The translations under genes and the position numbers were made by a program. A stretch of 33,891 bases of DNA from Exiguobacterium sp. TNDT2 (GTDB lineage: Bacteria > Bacillota > Bacilli > Exiguobacteriales > Exiguobacteriaceae). Under the pieces are notes generated by a model. It was not told the origin of the DNA. It saw only the letters and a list, made by a program, of their open reading frames with translations, and did no database searches. Every line of letters begins with the position of its first letter. Positions within the stretch are counted from its first letter, which is position 1. The stretch is taken from NCBI RefSeq assembly GCF_003331145.1, contig NZ_QLVE01000017.1:1-33891 (forward strand). The letters run 5' to 3'. Positions 1-8,308 of the stretch are shown piece by piece.

Positions 1-14
1 CCCTGGTTGAATCG

Positions 15-2695
15 ATTTCAATCCACGCACTCACGAAGAGTGCGATGGCAACATAAATGGAGCGGCCAGCGATGGTACTAATTTCAATCCACGCACTCAC
101 GAAGAGTGCGATTAACTCTCGGACTGGATAAGGTCGTGTGTCTTACATTTCAATCCACGCACTCACGAAGAGTGCGATGATTGTTTCATTTTGTTCGATA
201 TGATCGAGTGACGATTTCAATCCACGCACTCACGAAGAGTGCGATTTTCCCAGCGATGGCGCGTACCTCGTTGTTACTATTTCAATCCACGCACTCACGA
301 AGAGTGCGATGGCCGAGGACTGTGACCAAGTTGTTGAGCGGCGTATTTCAATCCACGCACTCACGAAGAGTGCGATCTCGCCTCAGCCTGGCGTCGTTCA
401 TCGATGACGTATTTCAATCCACGCACTCACGAAGAGTGCGATTGGTTCTCAAGGCAGTGAAGGCGGAAGCGCGGGAATTTCAATCCACGCACTCACGAAG
501 AGTGCGATATACGGATTGCTACTTTTTCGACTATTTCATAGTATTTCAATCCACGCACTCACGAAGAGTGCGATCGGCGACCCGCGTCAGATTGATTACA
601 TGACAGGCATTTCAATCCACGCACTCACGAAGAGTGCGATTTTGATGGCTACTATATCGATGGCGGATCATATATTTCAATCCACGCACTCACGAAGAGT
701 GCGATGCCATCGGCGTATGTCGTCCTTGTGTGAAGTAGCGATTTCAATCCACGCACTCACGAAGAGTGCGATTAAAGCGTACAAACTCATTGGCGACGCG
801 TTTTGCATTTCAATCCACGCACTCACGAAGAGTGCGATATTCCAAGAAGCGGACGGTCTGTGGGTTCAAATACATTTCAATCCACGCACTCACGAAGAGT
901 GCGATGATGAGCGGATTCACGTGGTCCAAGTACCTGTTATTTCAATCCACGCACTCACGAAGAGTGCGATGAAGAGAACGGGTGGGCGGTCATTTTCATT
1001 GAAATTTCAATCCACGCACTCACGAAGAGTGCGATTCGGGCTGTCGCAGGACTACAACCGCTCCACGGTCATTTCAATCCACGCACTCACGAAGAGTGCG
1101 ATGCTAAAGGATATGACGCTCGATTGGAATTGTTAATTTCAATCCACGCACTCACGAAGAGTGCGATTGTTTGTCCACCAACTTATAGAGGACCATTGTT
1201 GTATTTCAATCCACGCACTCACGAAGAGTGCGATATGGCCGGCAACACTTCGCTCGTGATCCATTTTCGATTTCAATCCACGCACTCACGAAGAGTGCGA
1301 TACCGCTCGCGTGTCTATTTCCCTAGACGTCCCCATTTCAATCCACGCACTCACGAAGAGTGCGATAAGATGAGTTACGAGGACTTTGCAGTCATGATGA
1401 TTTCAATCCACGCACTCACGAAGAGTGCGATCTTCGGCGAGTCGGTCGTCAGCACGCGGTCACCGATTTCAATCCACGCACTCACGAAGAGTGCGATGCT
1501 CATCCGTCTCCGTATCGGCATCCGATGTGATATTTCAATCCACGCACTCACGAAGAGTGCGATTCGACACTGCTACAAGATGCCATCATCGACCGGTTAT
1601 TTCAATCCACGCACTCACGAAGAGTGCGATGAAATCGCTCTCCTTGATAACGTGTGTGTGTAAGATTTCAATCCACGCACTCACGAAGAGTGCGATTTCT
1701 CGTTCCACGAATATTGGAATATCTCATCCTTATTTCAATCCACGCACTCACGAAGAGTGCGATAACGGCTTATCGAGAAACATGAGAGCCGCGCTATTAT
1801 TTCAATCCACGCACTCACGAAGAGTGCGATCGCCTGGTACGTGGCAACAGTCGTCATCCCTGCGCGTATTTCAATCCACGCACTCACGAAGAGTGCGATG
1901 ACGCCCCTCCTCCAAACGGATGAGCTCGAACGTATTTCAATCCACGCACTCACGAAGAGTGCGATAGATTCAAGAGGCGACACCGGGTCGACCGAATGCA
2001 TTTCAATCCACGCACTCACGAAGAGTGCGATAGGCCGGTCTGATCGATGCCGTCATGTTCGAGGAAATTTCAATCCACGCACTCACGAAGAGTGCGATGT
2101 CCTCCGTCACCTGCATGCGATAGTCACCGAGATTTCAATCCACGCACTCACGAAGAGTGCGATGCCGAAACAGATAACGAGCGCTTGACGTGCGATGATT
2201 TCAATCCACGCACTCACGAAGAGTGCGATTATACGAGCAACGGGAGATGACTTCTTTCACGAATATTTCAATCCACGCACTCACGAAGAGTGCGATGGTC
2301 GAGTCCGAACTCGTTTAAGTCGTCTTCGAGATTTCAATCCACGCACTCACGAAGAGTGCGATTACGGCTGTGGTTCCTCGATTGGTGGTTCAACAGATTT
2401 CAATCCACGCACTCACGAAGAGTGCGATCCGAGCTCCAAGCGGCGATTCACAAGGTGTACGGAATTTCAATCCACGCACTCACGAAGAGTGCGATTAGTT
2501 ACTATGCCTCTTATAATCCAGATGATATTATTTCAATCCACGCACTCACGAAGAGTGCGATGACGCGGTCGGGAACGACATCTACGCCATGCTCCGTATT
2601 TCAATCCACGCACTCACGAAGAGTGCGATATAACGCACGTGACAGTCTGGGCAACTACTTCATATTTCAATCCACGCACTCACGAAGAGTGCGAT
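15..2695 (-). CRISPR. Type I-C CRISPR array, 41 repeats, continuing past the left edge
   Basis: I counted 41 copies of a 32-bp repeat (plus strand starts ATTTCAATCC and ends GAGTGCGAT) separating 40 complete spacers. Spacers are 33-37 nt, mostly 34 or 35, with outliers of 37 nt at 1831-1867 and 36 nt at 2562-2597. The repeat contains the inverted arms CGCACTC and GAGTGCG around a 5-nt loop, and on the minus strand it ends ATTGAAAT. This is the known type I-C layout, so the array is transcribed leftward from the leader at 2696. All copies look identical and no degenerate terminal repeat is seen. The first 14 bases of the window are the end of another spacer, so the array extends beyond position 1. 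The spacers show no recognisable origin by eye. Confidence 0.98.
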
Positions 2696-2797
2696 AGCCA
2701 ATTTCGACTAAAAAAACACCTAAAATAAATCTAACAAACAATATTATCCGTTTAAGTATGACAACGACTAGATTTACTATCAAGTTAGATGACTATT
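2696..2797 (-). promoter_or_regulatory. CRISPR leader
   Basis: This AT-rich, non-coding stretch lies directly upstream, on the minus strand, of the first (newest) repeat at 2664-2695. It separates the array from the cas genes, where type I-C leaders normally sit. A minus-strand TTGTCA is present at 2759-2764, but no well-spaced -10 box follows it, so I cannot place the promoter. Confidence 0.75.
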
Positions 2798-2860
2798 ACC
2801 GAAGAATCGAGTGCGAACCTTTCTAGAAAATTCTGTGCGCTACATGTTCGCACTCACTAA
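2798..2860 (-). other. Degenerate half-repeats flanking a spacer-like segment (possible pseudo-crRNA)
   Basis: Two arms form a perfect 10-bp inverted repeat: GAGTGCGAAC at 2809-2818 and GTTCGCACTC at 2846-2855. The plus-strand 8-mer GAGTGCGA (2809-2816) and 9-mer CGCACTCAC (2849-2857) are exact pieces of the CRISPR repeat. CGAAGA, also part of the repeat, lies just before the left arm. Read on the minus strand the order is repeat 3' half, about 30 nt of spacer-like sequence containing the palindrome TTTCTAGAAA, then repeat 5' half. This is the layout of one crRNA unit. No T-run follows, so it is not an obvious terminator. A CreR-like role is inference. Confidence 0.5.
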
Positions 2861-2874
2861 AAACAACTTCCCCT

Positions 2875-3165
2875 TTAAAAAATGAGAGGTCCTTCCAAAT
2901 CTAAAGATTCTTTCGTTCCGTAATGTTCCACTTTAGTGGCATGATGGTTGCCTAAACGATAAAATCGAAGACTGTCTTTATCCGCATCCACAATTTCTTT
3001 CAATCGTAATTTCAAAGTTGTAAATTCTGTCTGATCAACGATACATTCAAACACACTGTTCTGGACTCGTTGACCATATTGCTGACAAACTTTTGCGACT
3101 TGTCTGAGCCGTTTCGTGCCTCCAGGTGAAATCGTGTTAACGTCGTATGTCACTAATACAAGCAT
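2875..3165 (-). CDS. cas2: CRISPR-associated endonuclease Cas2
   Basis: This 96-aa protein has the normal Cas2 length and ferredoxin-like start. The first strand ends VTYDV, placing the family's metal-ligand aspartate at residue 8. The stretch RLRQVAKVCQQYGQRVQNSV is typical of type I-C Cas2. Cas2 dimers bridge two Cas1 dimers in the complex that inserts new spacers at the leader end. The start ATG follows a GAGGGGAATGT ribosome site. It is the last gene of the cas operon, 9 nt after cas1, and the leader and array follow. Confidence 0.97.
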   Translation of the reverse strand: MLVLVTYDVNTISPGGTKRLRQVAKVCQQYGQRVQNSVFECIVDQTEFTTLKLRLKEIVDADKDSLRFYRLGNHHATKVEHYGTKESLDLEGPLIF

Positions 3166-3174
3166 ACATTCCCC

Positions 3175-4206
3175 TCACTTATATAAGAAAGTAGGATACT
3201 CTTCTAAATCTCCTCTAAGGTGTCTAGCTAACAATAAAGCTTGCGCATAAGGCACGAGCCCCCACATCATTTTTTCTTTTAAGTAAGGGTGTTGAATCGT
3301 CTCTTGTTTTTTCTTCTGCCAAGACGAGAGAAACACTTTGCGTCCTTCTTCCGTCATAAGTACAGCTCCGTTTTCCTTTTGAATGAAATGCTTCGCTTGA
3401 ATGACCTTCATATTAATTAATGAAAGTACAAATCGATCTGCATAGATTCCGCGAAGTTCTTCCATCAAATCAAGCGCCAACGAAATCCGTCCCGGACGTT
3501 CTCGATGTAAAAATCCTACATATGCATCGAGTCCGACTGCTTCGAGGGCCGCTCCAGTATCCCTTGCTAATAAACTATAGGCGAATGACAACATCGCATT
3601 CACGCGATCAAGAGGTGGTCTTCTCGAACGTCCCTTAAACATGAAATCATCTTTTTGTTGAAGAATCATGTCATCAAATAGTTGGTTGTAATGAACCGCT
3701 ACCTTCCCTTCAAGTCCTCGCAATCTCTCCAAATCTTCACATTCCCGAATTTCGATTAGTTTTTTTGAGAAATATGCGGAGGTTTCCTTAAAACGCGTAA
3801 TGTCAATTCGCATCGGATAGTCACGAGTCATCCTTTCAAGTATCCATTTTTGGTTGTATACTTTTCCGAGAATAAAATTCCGGGCGAGTTTCGCTGATTG
3901 AAGTTCGCAGTCAGATTGTCGGTACTGCGTTTTGCGTAACACAACATTGCCTTTGCTTTCGCCAATGACACGTGCTAAAAACCGACCGTTCTTTGTCATA
4001 AATGTCAGAGGCACATCGTTCCCAGCGCAGTATCCCATCAGTGCAGGACTTGCGCCCGTGTATCCAAATGTAACGATTCCCTCAAGGTTATGTAGAGGCA
4101 CTCGGCCTAAAATTTCGTCGTCTTTCTTTACCACTACATTCCCGCCATCAAGTGCCAGATATGCATCCGATTGGTTAACGAATAATGTATTCAACATTTT
4201 TTTCAA
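3175..4206 (-). CDS. cas1: CRISPR-associated integrase Cas1 (type I-C)
   Basis: This 343-aa protein catalyses spacer integration together with Cas2. The metal-binding triad is visible as E166 in GLEGKV, H234 in GFLHRERPG and D246/E249 in LALDLMEE. The N-terminus MKKMLNTLFV matches the usual type I-C Cas1 start. That start is a TTG overlapping the cas4 stop codon (GATTGA), with GGAG about 9 nt upstream; an ATG three codons later lacks a well-placed site. It lies between cas4 and cas2, completing the adaptation module. No lesions are seen, so adaptation should be functional, which agrees with the uniform repeats. Confidence 0.97.
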   Translation of the reverse strand: MKKMLNTLFVNQSDAYLALDGGNVVVKKDDEILGRVPLHNLEGIVTFGYTGASPALMGYCAGNDVPLTFMTKNGRFLARVIGESKGNVVLRKTQYRQSDCELQSAKLARNFILGKVYNQKWILERMTRDYPMRIDITRFKETSAYFSKKLIEIRECEDLERLRGLEGKVAVHYNQLFDDMILQQKDDFMFKGRSRRPPLDRVNAMLSFAYSLLARDTGAALEAVGLDAYVGFLHRERPGRISLALDLMEELRGIYADRFVLSLINMKVIQAKHFIQKENGAVLMTEEGRKVFLSSWQKKKQETIQHPYLKEKMMWGLVPYAQALLLARHLRGDLEEYPTFLYK

Positions 4207-4862
4207 TCCCGAAGTCTCCTCTCCATGTACTCACTGACACTCTCTCGAACCATCAATTCTGGCAAGCAAATATTTTGGAGCGAACAACTTTTACAATGGG
4301 GTCCGATTCTTACCTTCGGAGTGTAACGCCGCCCATAATAGTCATTCATTTTTCTAACGATCTTCTCAACTTCATGTTTCAGACTTTCTGATAATAGGAC
4401 ACGATGACGATGCTTCGTTTCGTTGTAGTACAAATAACCTTCAGTAATTTGACATAAAAACATTTCTTCAAGACAAATCGCTTGCGCAGCTAACTGAAGC
4501 TCATCTTCTTTTCCTACTTTCGGTTTCCCGCGCTTATACTCGACGGGAATCGGACGATACAGACCAGGGTTTCCATATAAGGAAACCCCAGCTGGATCTT
4601 CGACGAATTCAACCACGTCACACTGACCGCTAATATTTAATGTCTCTGACTTAATTGCCATCCCTCGCACAATTAACTTATCTTTCCGCTTTTCACGTGC
4701 GGATGAATCATCCGCCTTTTTGTGCAAATGCTGCCCTTCAACAGTTCGAGAGTTTTCTTCCCATTGTTGTTCGATGTGAATGAGTGCCCACTGTCGTGGA
4801 CAAAATTGAAAGTGTTGAATACCTGACAACAACAAATAGGAATCGTCACGTTTATAATCCAT
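4203..4862 (-). CDS. cas4: CRISPR-associated exonuclease Cas4
   Basis: This 219-aa protein trims prespacers and helps choose those with a correct PAM before integration. The four iron-sulfur cysteines typical of Cas4 are visible: one early, in FQFCPRQW near residue 21, and three at the C-terminus in CKSCSLQNIC. The RecB-like nuclease core includes IPVEYKRGKPK. It overlaps cas7c by 11 bp upstream and cas1 by 4 bp downstream, so translation is probably coupled. No strong ribosome site of its own is apparent, consistent with coupling. Confidence 0.95.
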   Translation of the reverse strand: MDYKRDDSYLLLSGIQHFQFCPRQWALIHIEQQWEENSRTVEGQHLHKKADDSSAREKRKDKLIVRGMAIKSETLNISGQCDVVEFVEDPAGVSLYGNPGLYRPIPVEYKRGKPKVGKEDELQLAAQAICLEEMFLCQITEGYLYYNETKHRHRVLLSESLKHEVEKIVRKMNDYYGRRYTPKVRIGPHCKSCSLQNICLPELMVRESVSEYMERRLRD

Positions 4863-5706
4863 CTAAAATTTCAGGCTCTAGGCCATCGAGTGGAGCAACA
4901 TGAATTTCATAATCCGAAAAGTCTTTTGGCTCTTCTGTCGTTGGTTTTACCGAAATAGAACGATGCACTTTCGCAGATGAATATTGTCCTAATTTCGAAC
5001 TATGTTCCCACCAATATACTCTATGCACTTCCATGCTTCCTTCAGGACGAGCAGAAGAAGCATCATTTTCAAACAGTGTGACCAGTACCTGTTTTAATTT
5101 TTCTGCGTCTTCTTTCGTGAAATTCGTCTTTTCAGCAAGTTGAGTATTGATACTTCCATTCAACACATACACTCCGTGATCAACGCGATGTTTCATTCCC
5201 ATCGTGTCAGAGCCACGTTCTTTCCCACTCTCAGAGTTTACACTTTTTGTAATCTGCATACTCGTAATATCGATTGGGGCGACGCTTGTTGCCGTGTGTA
5301 TGGAGACGGGTCCTCGCACACCAATAGACACTCCAGATTTCTCTCCTTTAAACGCGAATACCTGTCCGAACGAACGAACGTCCATCCAAGTCGCACATGC
5401 TTCTTGAGCGAACTGGTCACCCATCCCTTTTCCTTTCATTAATTTCTTCAGCTCTTCATTTCCCTCAGCGCGGTCCCGTAAACTTTCGTAACTATCTGAA
5501 CGCCGGTCATTCGATTGTACAAAAATCGACTCCCCCATATCTTGAAGGCGGTTCCGAATCTTCCGCTTAATGGCTACATCTGATATCTCCCCGTACCCAT
5601 CGTAGTTTTGACGAGGCCGGTTACCGTTGAGCGGGTCTCCGTTCGGGTTTGCTTTTGAGACAGACAGGATAACGGTAAAATCAATTTTGTGGTCTAGTAC
5701 GTTCAT
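4852..5706 (-). CDS. cas7: Cascade backbone subunit Cas7c (Csd2)
   Basis: This 284-aa protein is the type I-C Cas7, the subunit that forms the filament along the crRNA spacer. The N-terminal stretch VILSVSKANPNGDPLNGNRP is a family signature. A second family segment, MGMKHRVDHGVYVLNGSINT, sits in the middle. Its ATG overlaps the cas8c stop (ATGA, 4 bp), and its 3' end overlaps cas4 by 11 bp. Length and motifs are normal. Confidence 0.96.
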   Translation of the reverse strand: MNVLDHKIDFTVILSVSKANPNGDPLNGNRPRQNYDGYGEISDVAIKRKIRNRLQDMGESIFVQSNDRRSDSYESLRDRAEGNEELKKLMKGKGMGDQFAQEACATWMDVRSFGQVFAFKGEKSGVSIGVRGPVSIHTATSVAPIDITSMQITKSVNSESGKERGSDTMGMKHRVDHGVYVLNGSINTQLAEKTNFTKEDAEKLKQVLVTLFENDASSARPEGSMEVHRVYWWEHSSKLGQYSSAKVHRSISVKPTTEEPKDFSDYEIHVAPLDGLEPEILDGL

Positions 5707-7583
5707 GCTTCAACACTCTCCTCATTAGATAAGTTGCCTTCTTCACGTTTTTGGTACAAATCATGTCGTTGACTATAAAAACCTAGCAGGTACATTCCCG
5801 ATAACGGTTTATTCGTGAAGTCACTCGGGTCAAGTTGTGAGCCCACTTCATCAATTAGCTTAGTAACATAAATCGCTTCCCATCCGAGTTTGGCTTGGTA
5901 TGGTTGAAGTGCACTTTGAATTGTCATCCATGTGCGAGCAGGCTTTTGCGAAAATGCATTCATATAGCGTATTGCGTTGGTTGCTCGGTTTTCATTTTGT
6001 TTTTTTAATGCTTTTCTTTCTAAGTAATCAGCCAATGCCAACAAACGGCCGAATAGGTAATCGCGATTCTTTAAGTCTCGGTCTAATGCCACGTTCATCC
6101 CTTCTTTCTTGTTAATCATTCCACAGGCAATTTGTAGCGTTTTCTCCCATTCCCAGTTCTCCATACCAACCGGATTCGATGCCCGCTGAATCAGACTGCG
6201 TCGAATATCGTCCGGTATGACACGACCATCAATGACACAAGGAAGCAACCGTTCGACCGTCGCTTTAATTAGCTTTTCATTGGCACGTGGTCCATAAGCC
6301 ATCGTCGCTATGTCATTCAACGCTGGTGCGCCCATGAATACTCGTCGCTTTTTCTCACGATCAACGTACGTATACTCCCACGGATACTCCGTATGCCACG
6401 TCAGCAGCCGCTTAAAGTATTGTTCCTGATCAAATGAACGATAATACAAAATCGCCAGACGACCTGTCGTTGCCGCATCCAGTATTAAAATATTGACTGT
6501 TTGTCGAGGCAACTTTCTCTTATAGCCGATGAGCGCGTCAGAAAATGCTCGTGCACCATCTTGGTTCGTATCGAATACTTCTTTCTCTTCCACATTGTCA
6601 AACAATGCAGCAAGTGAGAAAGTTGAATCAACTGCACTTGGCATTTCGGTTACTTCACTCCCCCAAACCAAAAAGACACGTTGATCAATCAGTTTTCCTT
6701 GTCTTTGAATCAGCCATTTTAGTGCATTGTGTGCTTTTTGCGATACTTCATAACTAATCGTCGCTGCTTCAGAGGCTTTGTCAAAACGACCACGAAATGT
6801 GAATCCGCTACTGTCATTTGCAGAGATGAGTTTCGCTTTGTCGCCAGCATTTCGAATTTTATTCGCATGTTTGGTAGAACCAACTTTTTGTTCTCCCGTC
6901 ACAAAACATAATGTAGAGTTCCCTGCTTGTTCAGCATAGTAAGCGATAAAAGATTGATAAAACTCAGAATCTCGCCATGGCTCTAGGTTCAACTGTTCAG
7001 ATGAATGAACATGGAAGCGGATAAATGCTCCTTCAAGCCCTCCTGTCACAACAGAGTAAATCAAAGGCTTTTCCTCTTTCTCTTTCCACGTCCATTTCAA
7101 CGTCCCATCTGTTTCCGCAAAGAGTACTTTCTCGTTTACTAAATCTTCAATGAGTCGTCCTTTTTGTAAGTACGTATAGATGCTCGTCAACCGATCAAAT
7201 CCATGAGAGGATTCAGACCATTTTTTTAAGTTATCAATGTATGCTTGATGCGCATTTTCTTTTTTATACAAACCGCCAAATGCTTCATAATCTCCAGCTA
7301 CATAAGGTAATTTGTCATGTAACGGATACGGGGCTATCACACTCCCTGCACGACTAGATGAATCTTCCGTACTTGGAATTAATGTGTTTCCGTTCCCCTT
7401 CTCAATCACTTCAGCCGAGTGGAACTCGCCAGTTGGTGTTATGTTGACAGTTATGTGAGCTGTTTGCGTCGTGTGAGAAACCGGGAGTAATGTGAACGTT
7501 TTACCTTCCCAACGACTTTCTGGTTTACCTACTTCATCAAGGTGTTGATTGTATGTCTCGTAAAGCTGTTGCCAAACACTCAT
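5703..7583 (-). CDS. cas8c: Cascade large subunit Cas8c (Csd1)
   Basis: This 626-aa protein has the size and position of Csd1/Cas8c, the large subunit that recognises the PAM and, in type I-C, can also yield an internal Cas11-like product. The N-terminal half (LLPVSHTTQTAHITVNI) and the central GRLAILYYRSFDQEQYFKRL segment are characteristic of the family. The start ATG follows GGAGGTGAGGGC. It sits 11 nt after cas5c and overlaps cas7c by ATGA. I did not search for the internal start of the small subunit. Confidence 0.93.
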   Translation of the reverse strand: MSVWQQLYETYNQHLDEVGKPESRWEGKTFTLLPVSHTTQTAHITVNITPTGEFHSAEVIEKGNGNTLIPSTEDSSSRAGSVIAPYPLHDKLPYVAGDYEAFGGLYKKENAHQAYIDNLKKWSESSHGFDRLTSIYTYLQKGRLIEDLVNEKVLFAETDGTLKWTWKEKEEKPLIYSVVTGGLEGAFIRFHVHSSEQLNLEPWRDSEFYQSFIAYYAEQAGNSTLCFVTGEQKVGSTKHANKIRNAGDKAKLISANDSSGFTFRGRFDKASEAATISYEVSQKAHNALKWLIQRQGKLIDQRVFLVWGSEVTEMPSAVDSTFSLAALFDNVEEKEVFDTNQDGARAFSDALIGYKRKLPRQTVNILILDAATTGRLAILYYRSFDQEQYFKRLLTWHTEYPWEYTYVDREKKRRVFMGAPALNDIATMAYGPRANEKLIKATVERLLPCVIDGRVIPDDIRRSLIQRASNPVGMENWEWEKTLQIACGMINKKEGMNVALDRDLKNRDYLFGRLLALADYLERKALKKQNENRATNAIRYMNAFSQKPARTWMTIQSALQPYQAKLGWEAIYVTKLIDEVGSQLDPSDFTNKPLSGMYLLGFYSQRHDLYQKREEGNLSNEESVEA

Positions 7584-7594
7584 GCCCTCACCTC

Positions 7595-8293
7595 CTATAG
7601 TTGTTCGTGCAACAACTCTGCTGACTCAATATCATCTTCTGTAAATGTTTTTGCCTGCATTTTTTTTATTGGTTGGACGAGTGAACAGTCTTCCGGTCTT
7701 ATGAAATTGATCACCCCGCCTTTCATCACTGGTTGCCATAAGCGAACGGCAAGTTCATCGACCCCTGTCTCATCTGGATAATTAAATCCATGCACCATTG
7801 TCCCAAAGTGAAGATCAACCCCGTCATAGAAACCTTCTCCTTCACCAAATTCGATGGGTTCTACGTAAGCTTGACACTCTCTTGCCCCGAGGAAGATGTC
7901 TCTACGGCCCCCGGCTTCAAGTGAGCGTTTTAAAATGGCGTAGTGTTTTCCTTCATTGCGATCAAACGCTAGGTCGGGGCGGTGTGAATTAAACTCAAAA
8001 TGTGCTCGTACGTGGTAACACACATCACGCAAGTATGTGTAGTGAGCTAAAGAGTTCCCCCCGCCATACTCAATTGGACGCATCCCCTTCGATTCCATCT
8101 TAATTGGCTTCATAATCCGAATCGCATCGACGACCATAACAATGGTCGGCTTCCAATAAATCGATTCGACAATCCCTTTTATTGCTTGATAGGTAGGGAT
8201 TTGATAGGACATTTTTTCGCCACCTAACTTCGTCAATGGGTCTGTAAAGAGGGCGTAATCCCCATAAACTTTAAACTCAATCGAATTTCGCAT
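7595..8293 (-). CDS. cas5c: Cas5c crRNA-processing endonuclease
   Basis: In type I-C systems, which lack Cas6, Cas5c (Cas5d) cuts the repeat hairpin and stays on the 5' handle. This 232-aa protein has Y46, K116 and H117 at exactly the positions described for the catalytic residues of the Bacillus halodurans enzyme (VESIYW and EGKHYAIL). The protein should therefore be active on the array's repeat. It is placed 15 nt after cas3 with a GAGGAGAGAGTT ribosome site before its ATG. Confidence 0.96.
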   Translation of the reverse strand: MRNSIEFKVYGDYALFTDPLTKLGGEKMSYQIPTYQAIKGIVESIYWKPTIVMVVDAIRIMKPIKMESKGMRPIEYGGGNSLAHYTYLRDVCYHVRAHFEFNSHRPDLAFDRNEGKHYAILKRSLEAGGRRDIFLGARECQAYVEPIEFGEGEGFYDGVDLHFGTMVHGFNYPDETGVDELAVRLWQPVMKGGVINFIRPEDCSLVQPIKKMQAKTFTEDDIESAELLHEQL

Positions 8294-8308
8294 AACTCTC
8301 TCCTCTCA

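Noticed and set aside
181-2697. Several long open frames across the left 2.7 kb with repeated ISIHALTKSAI, FQSTHSRRVR and FNPRTHEECD peptides
   Set aside because: They are translations of the CRISPR repeat in three frames; the repeat lacks stop codons, so long frames arise without being genes.
2809-2855. The 10-bp inverted repeat as a simple terminator of the cas operon
   Set aside because: The loop is 27 nt and no T-run follows on the minus strand; the match to CRISPR repeat pieces explains it better.
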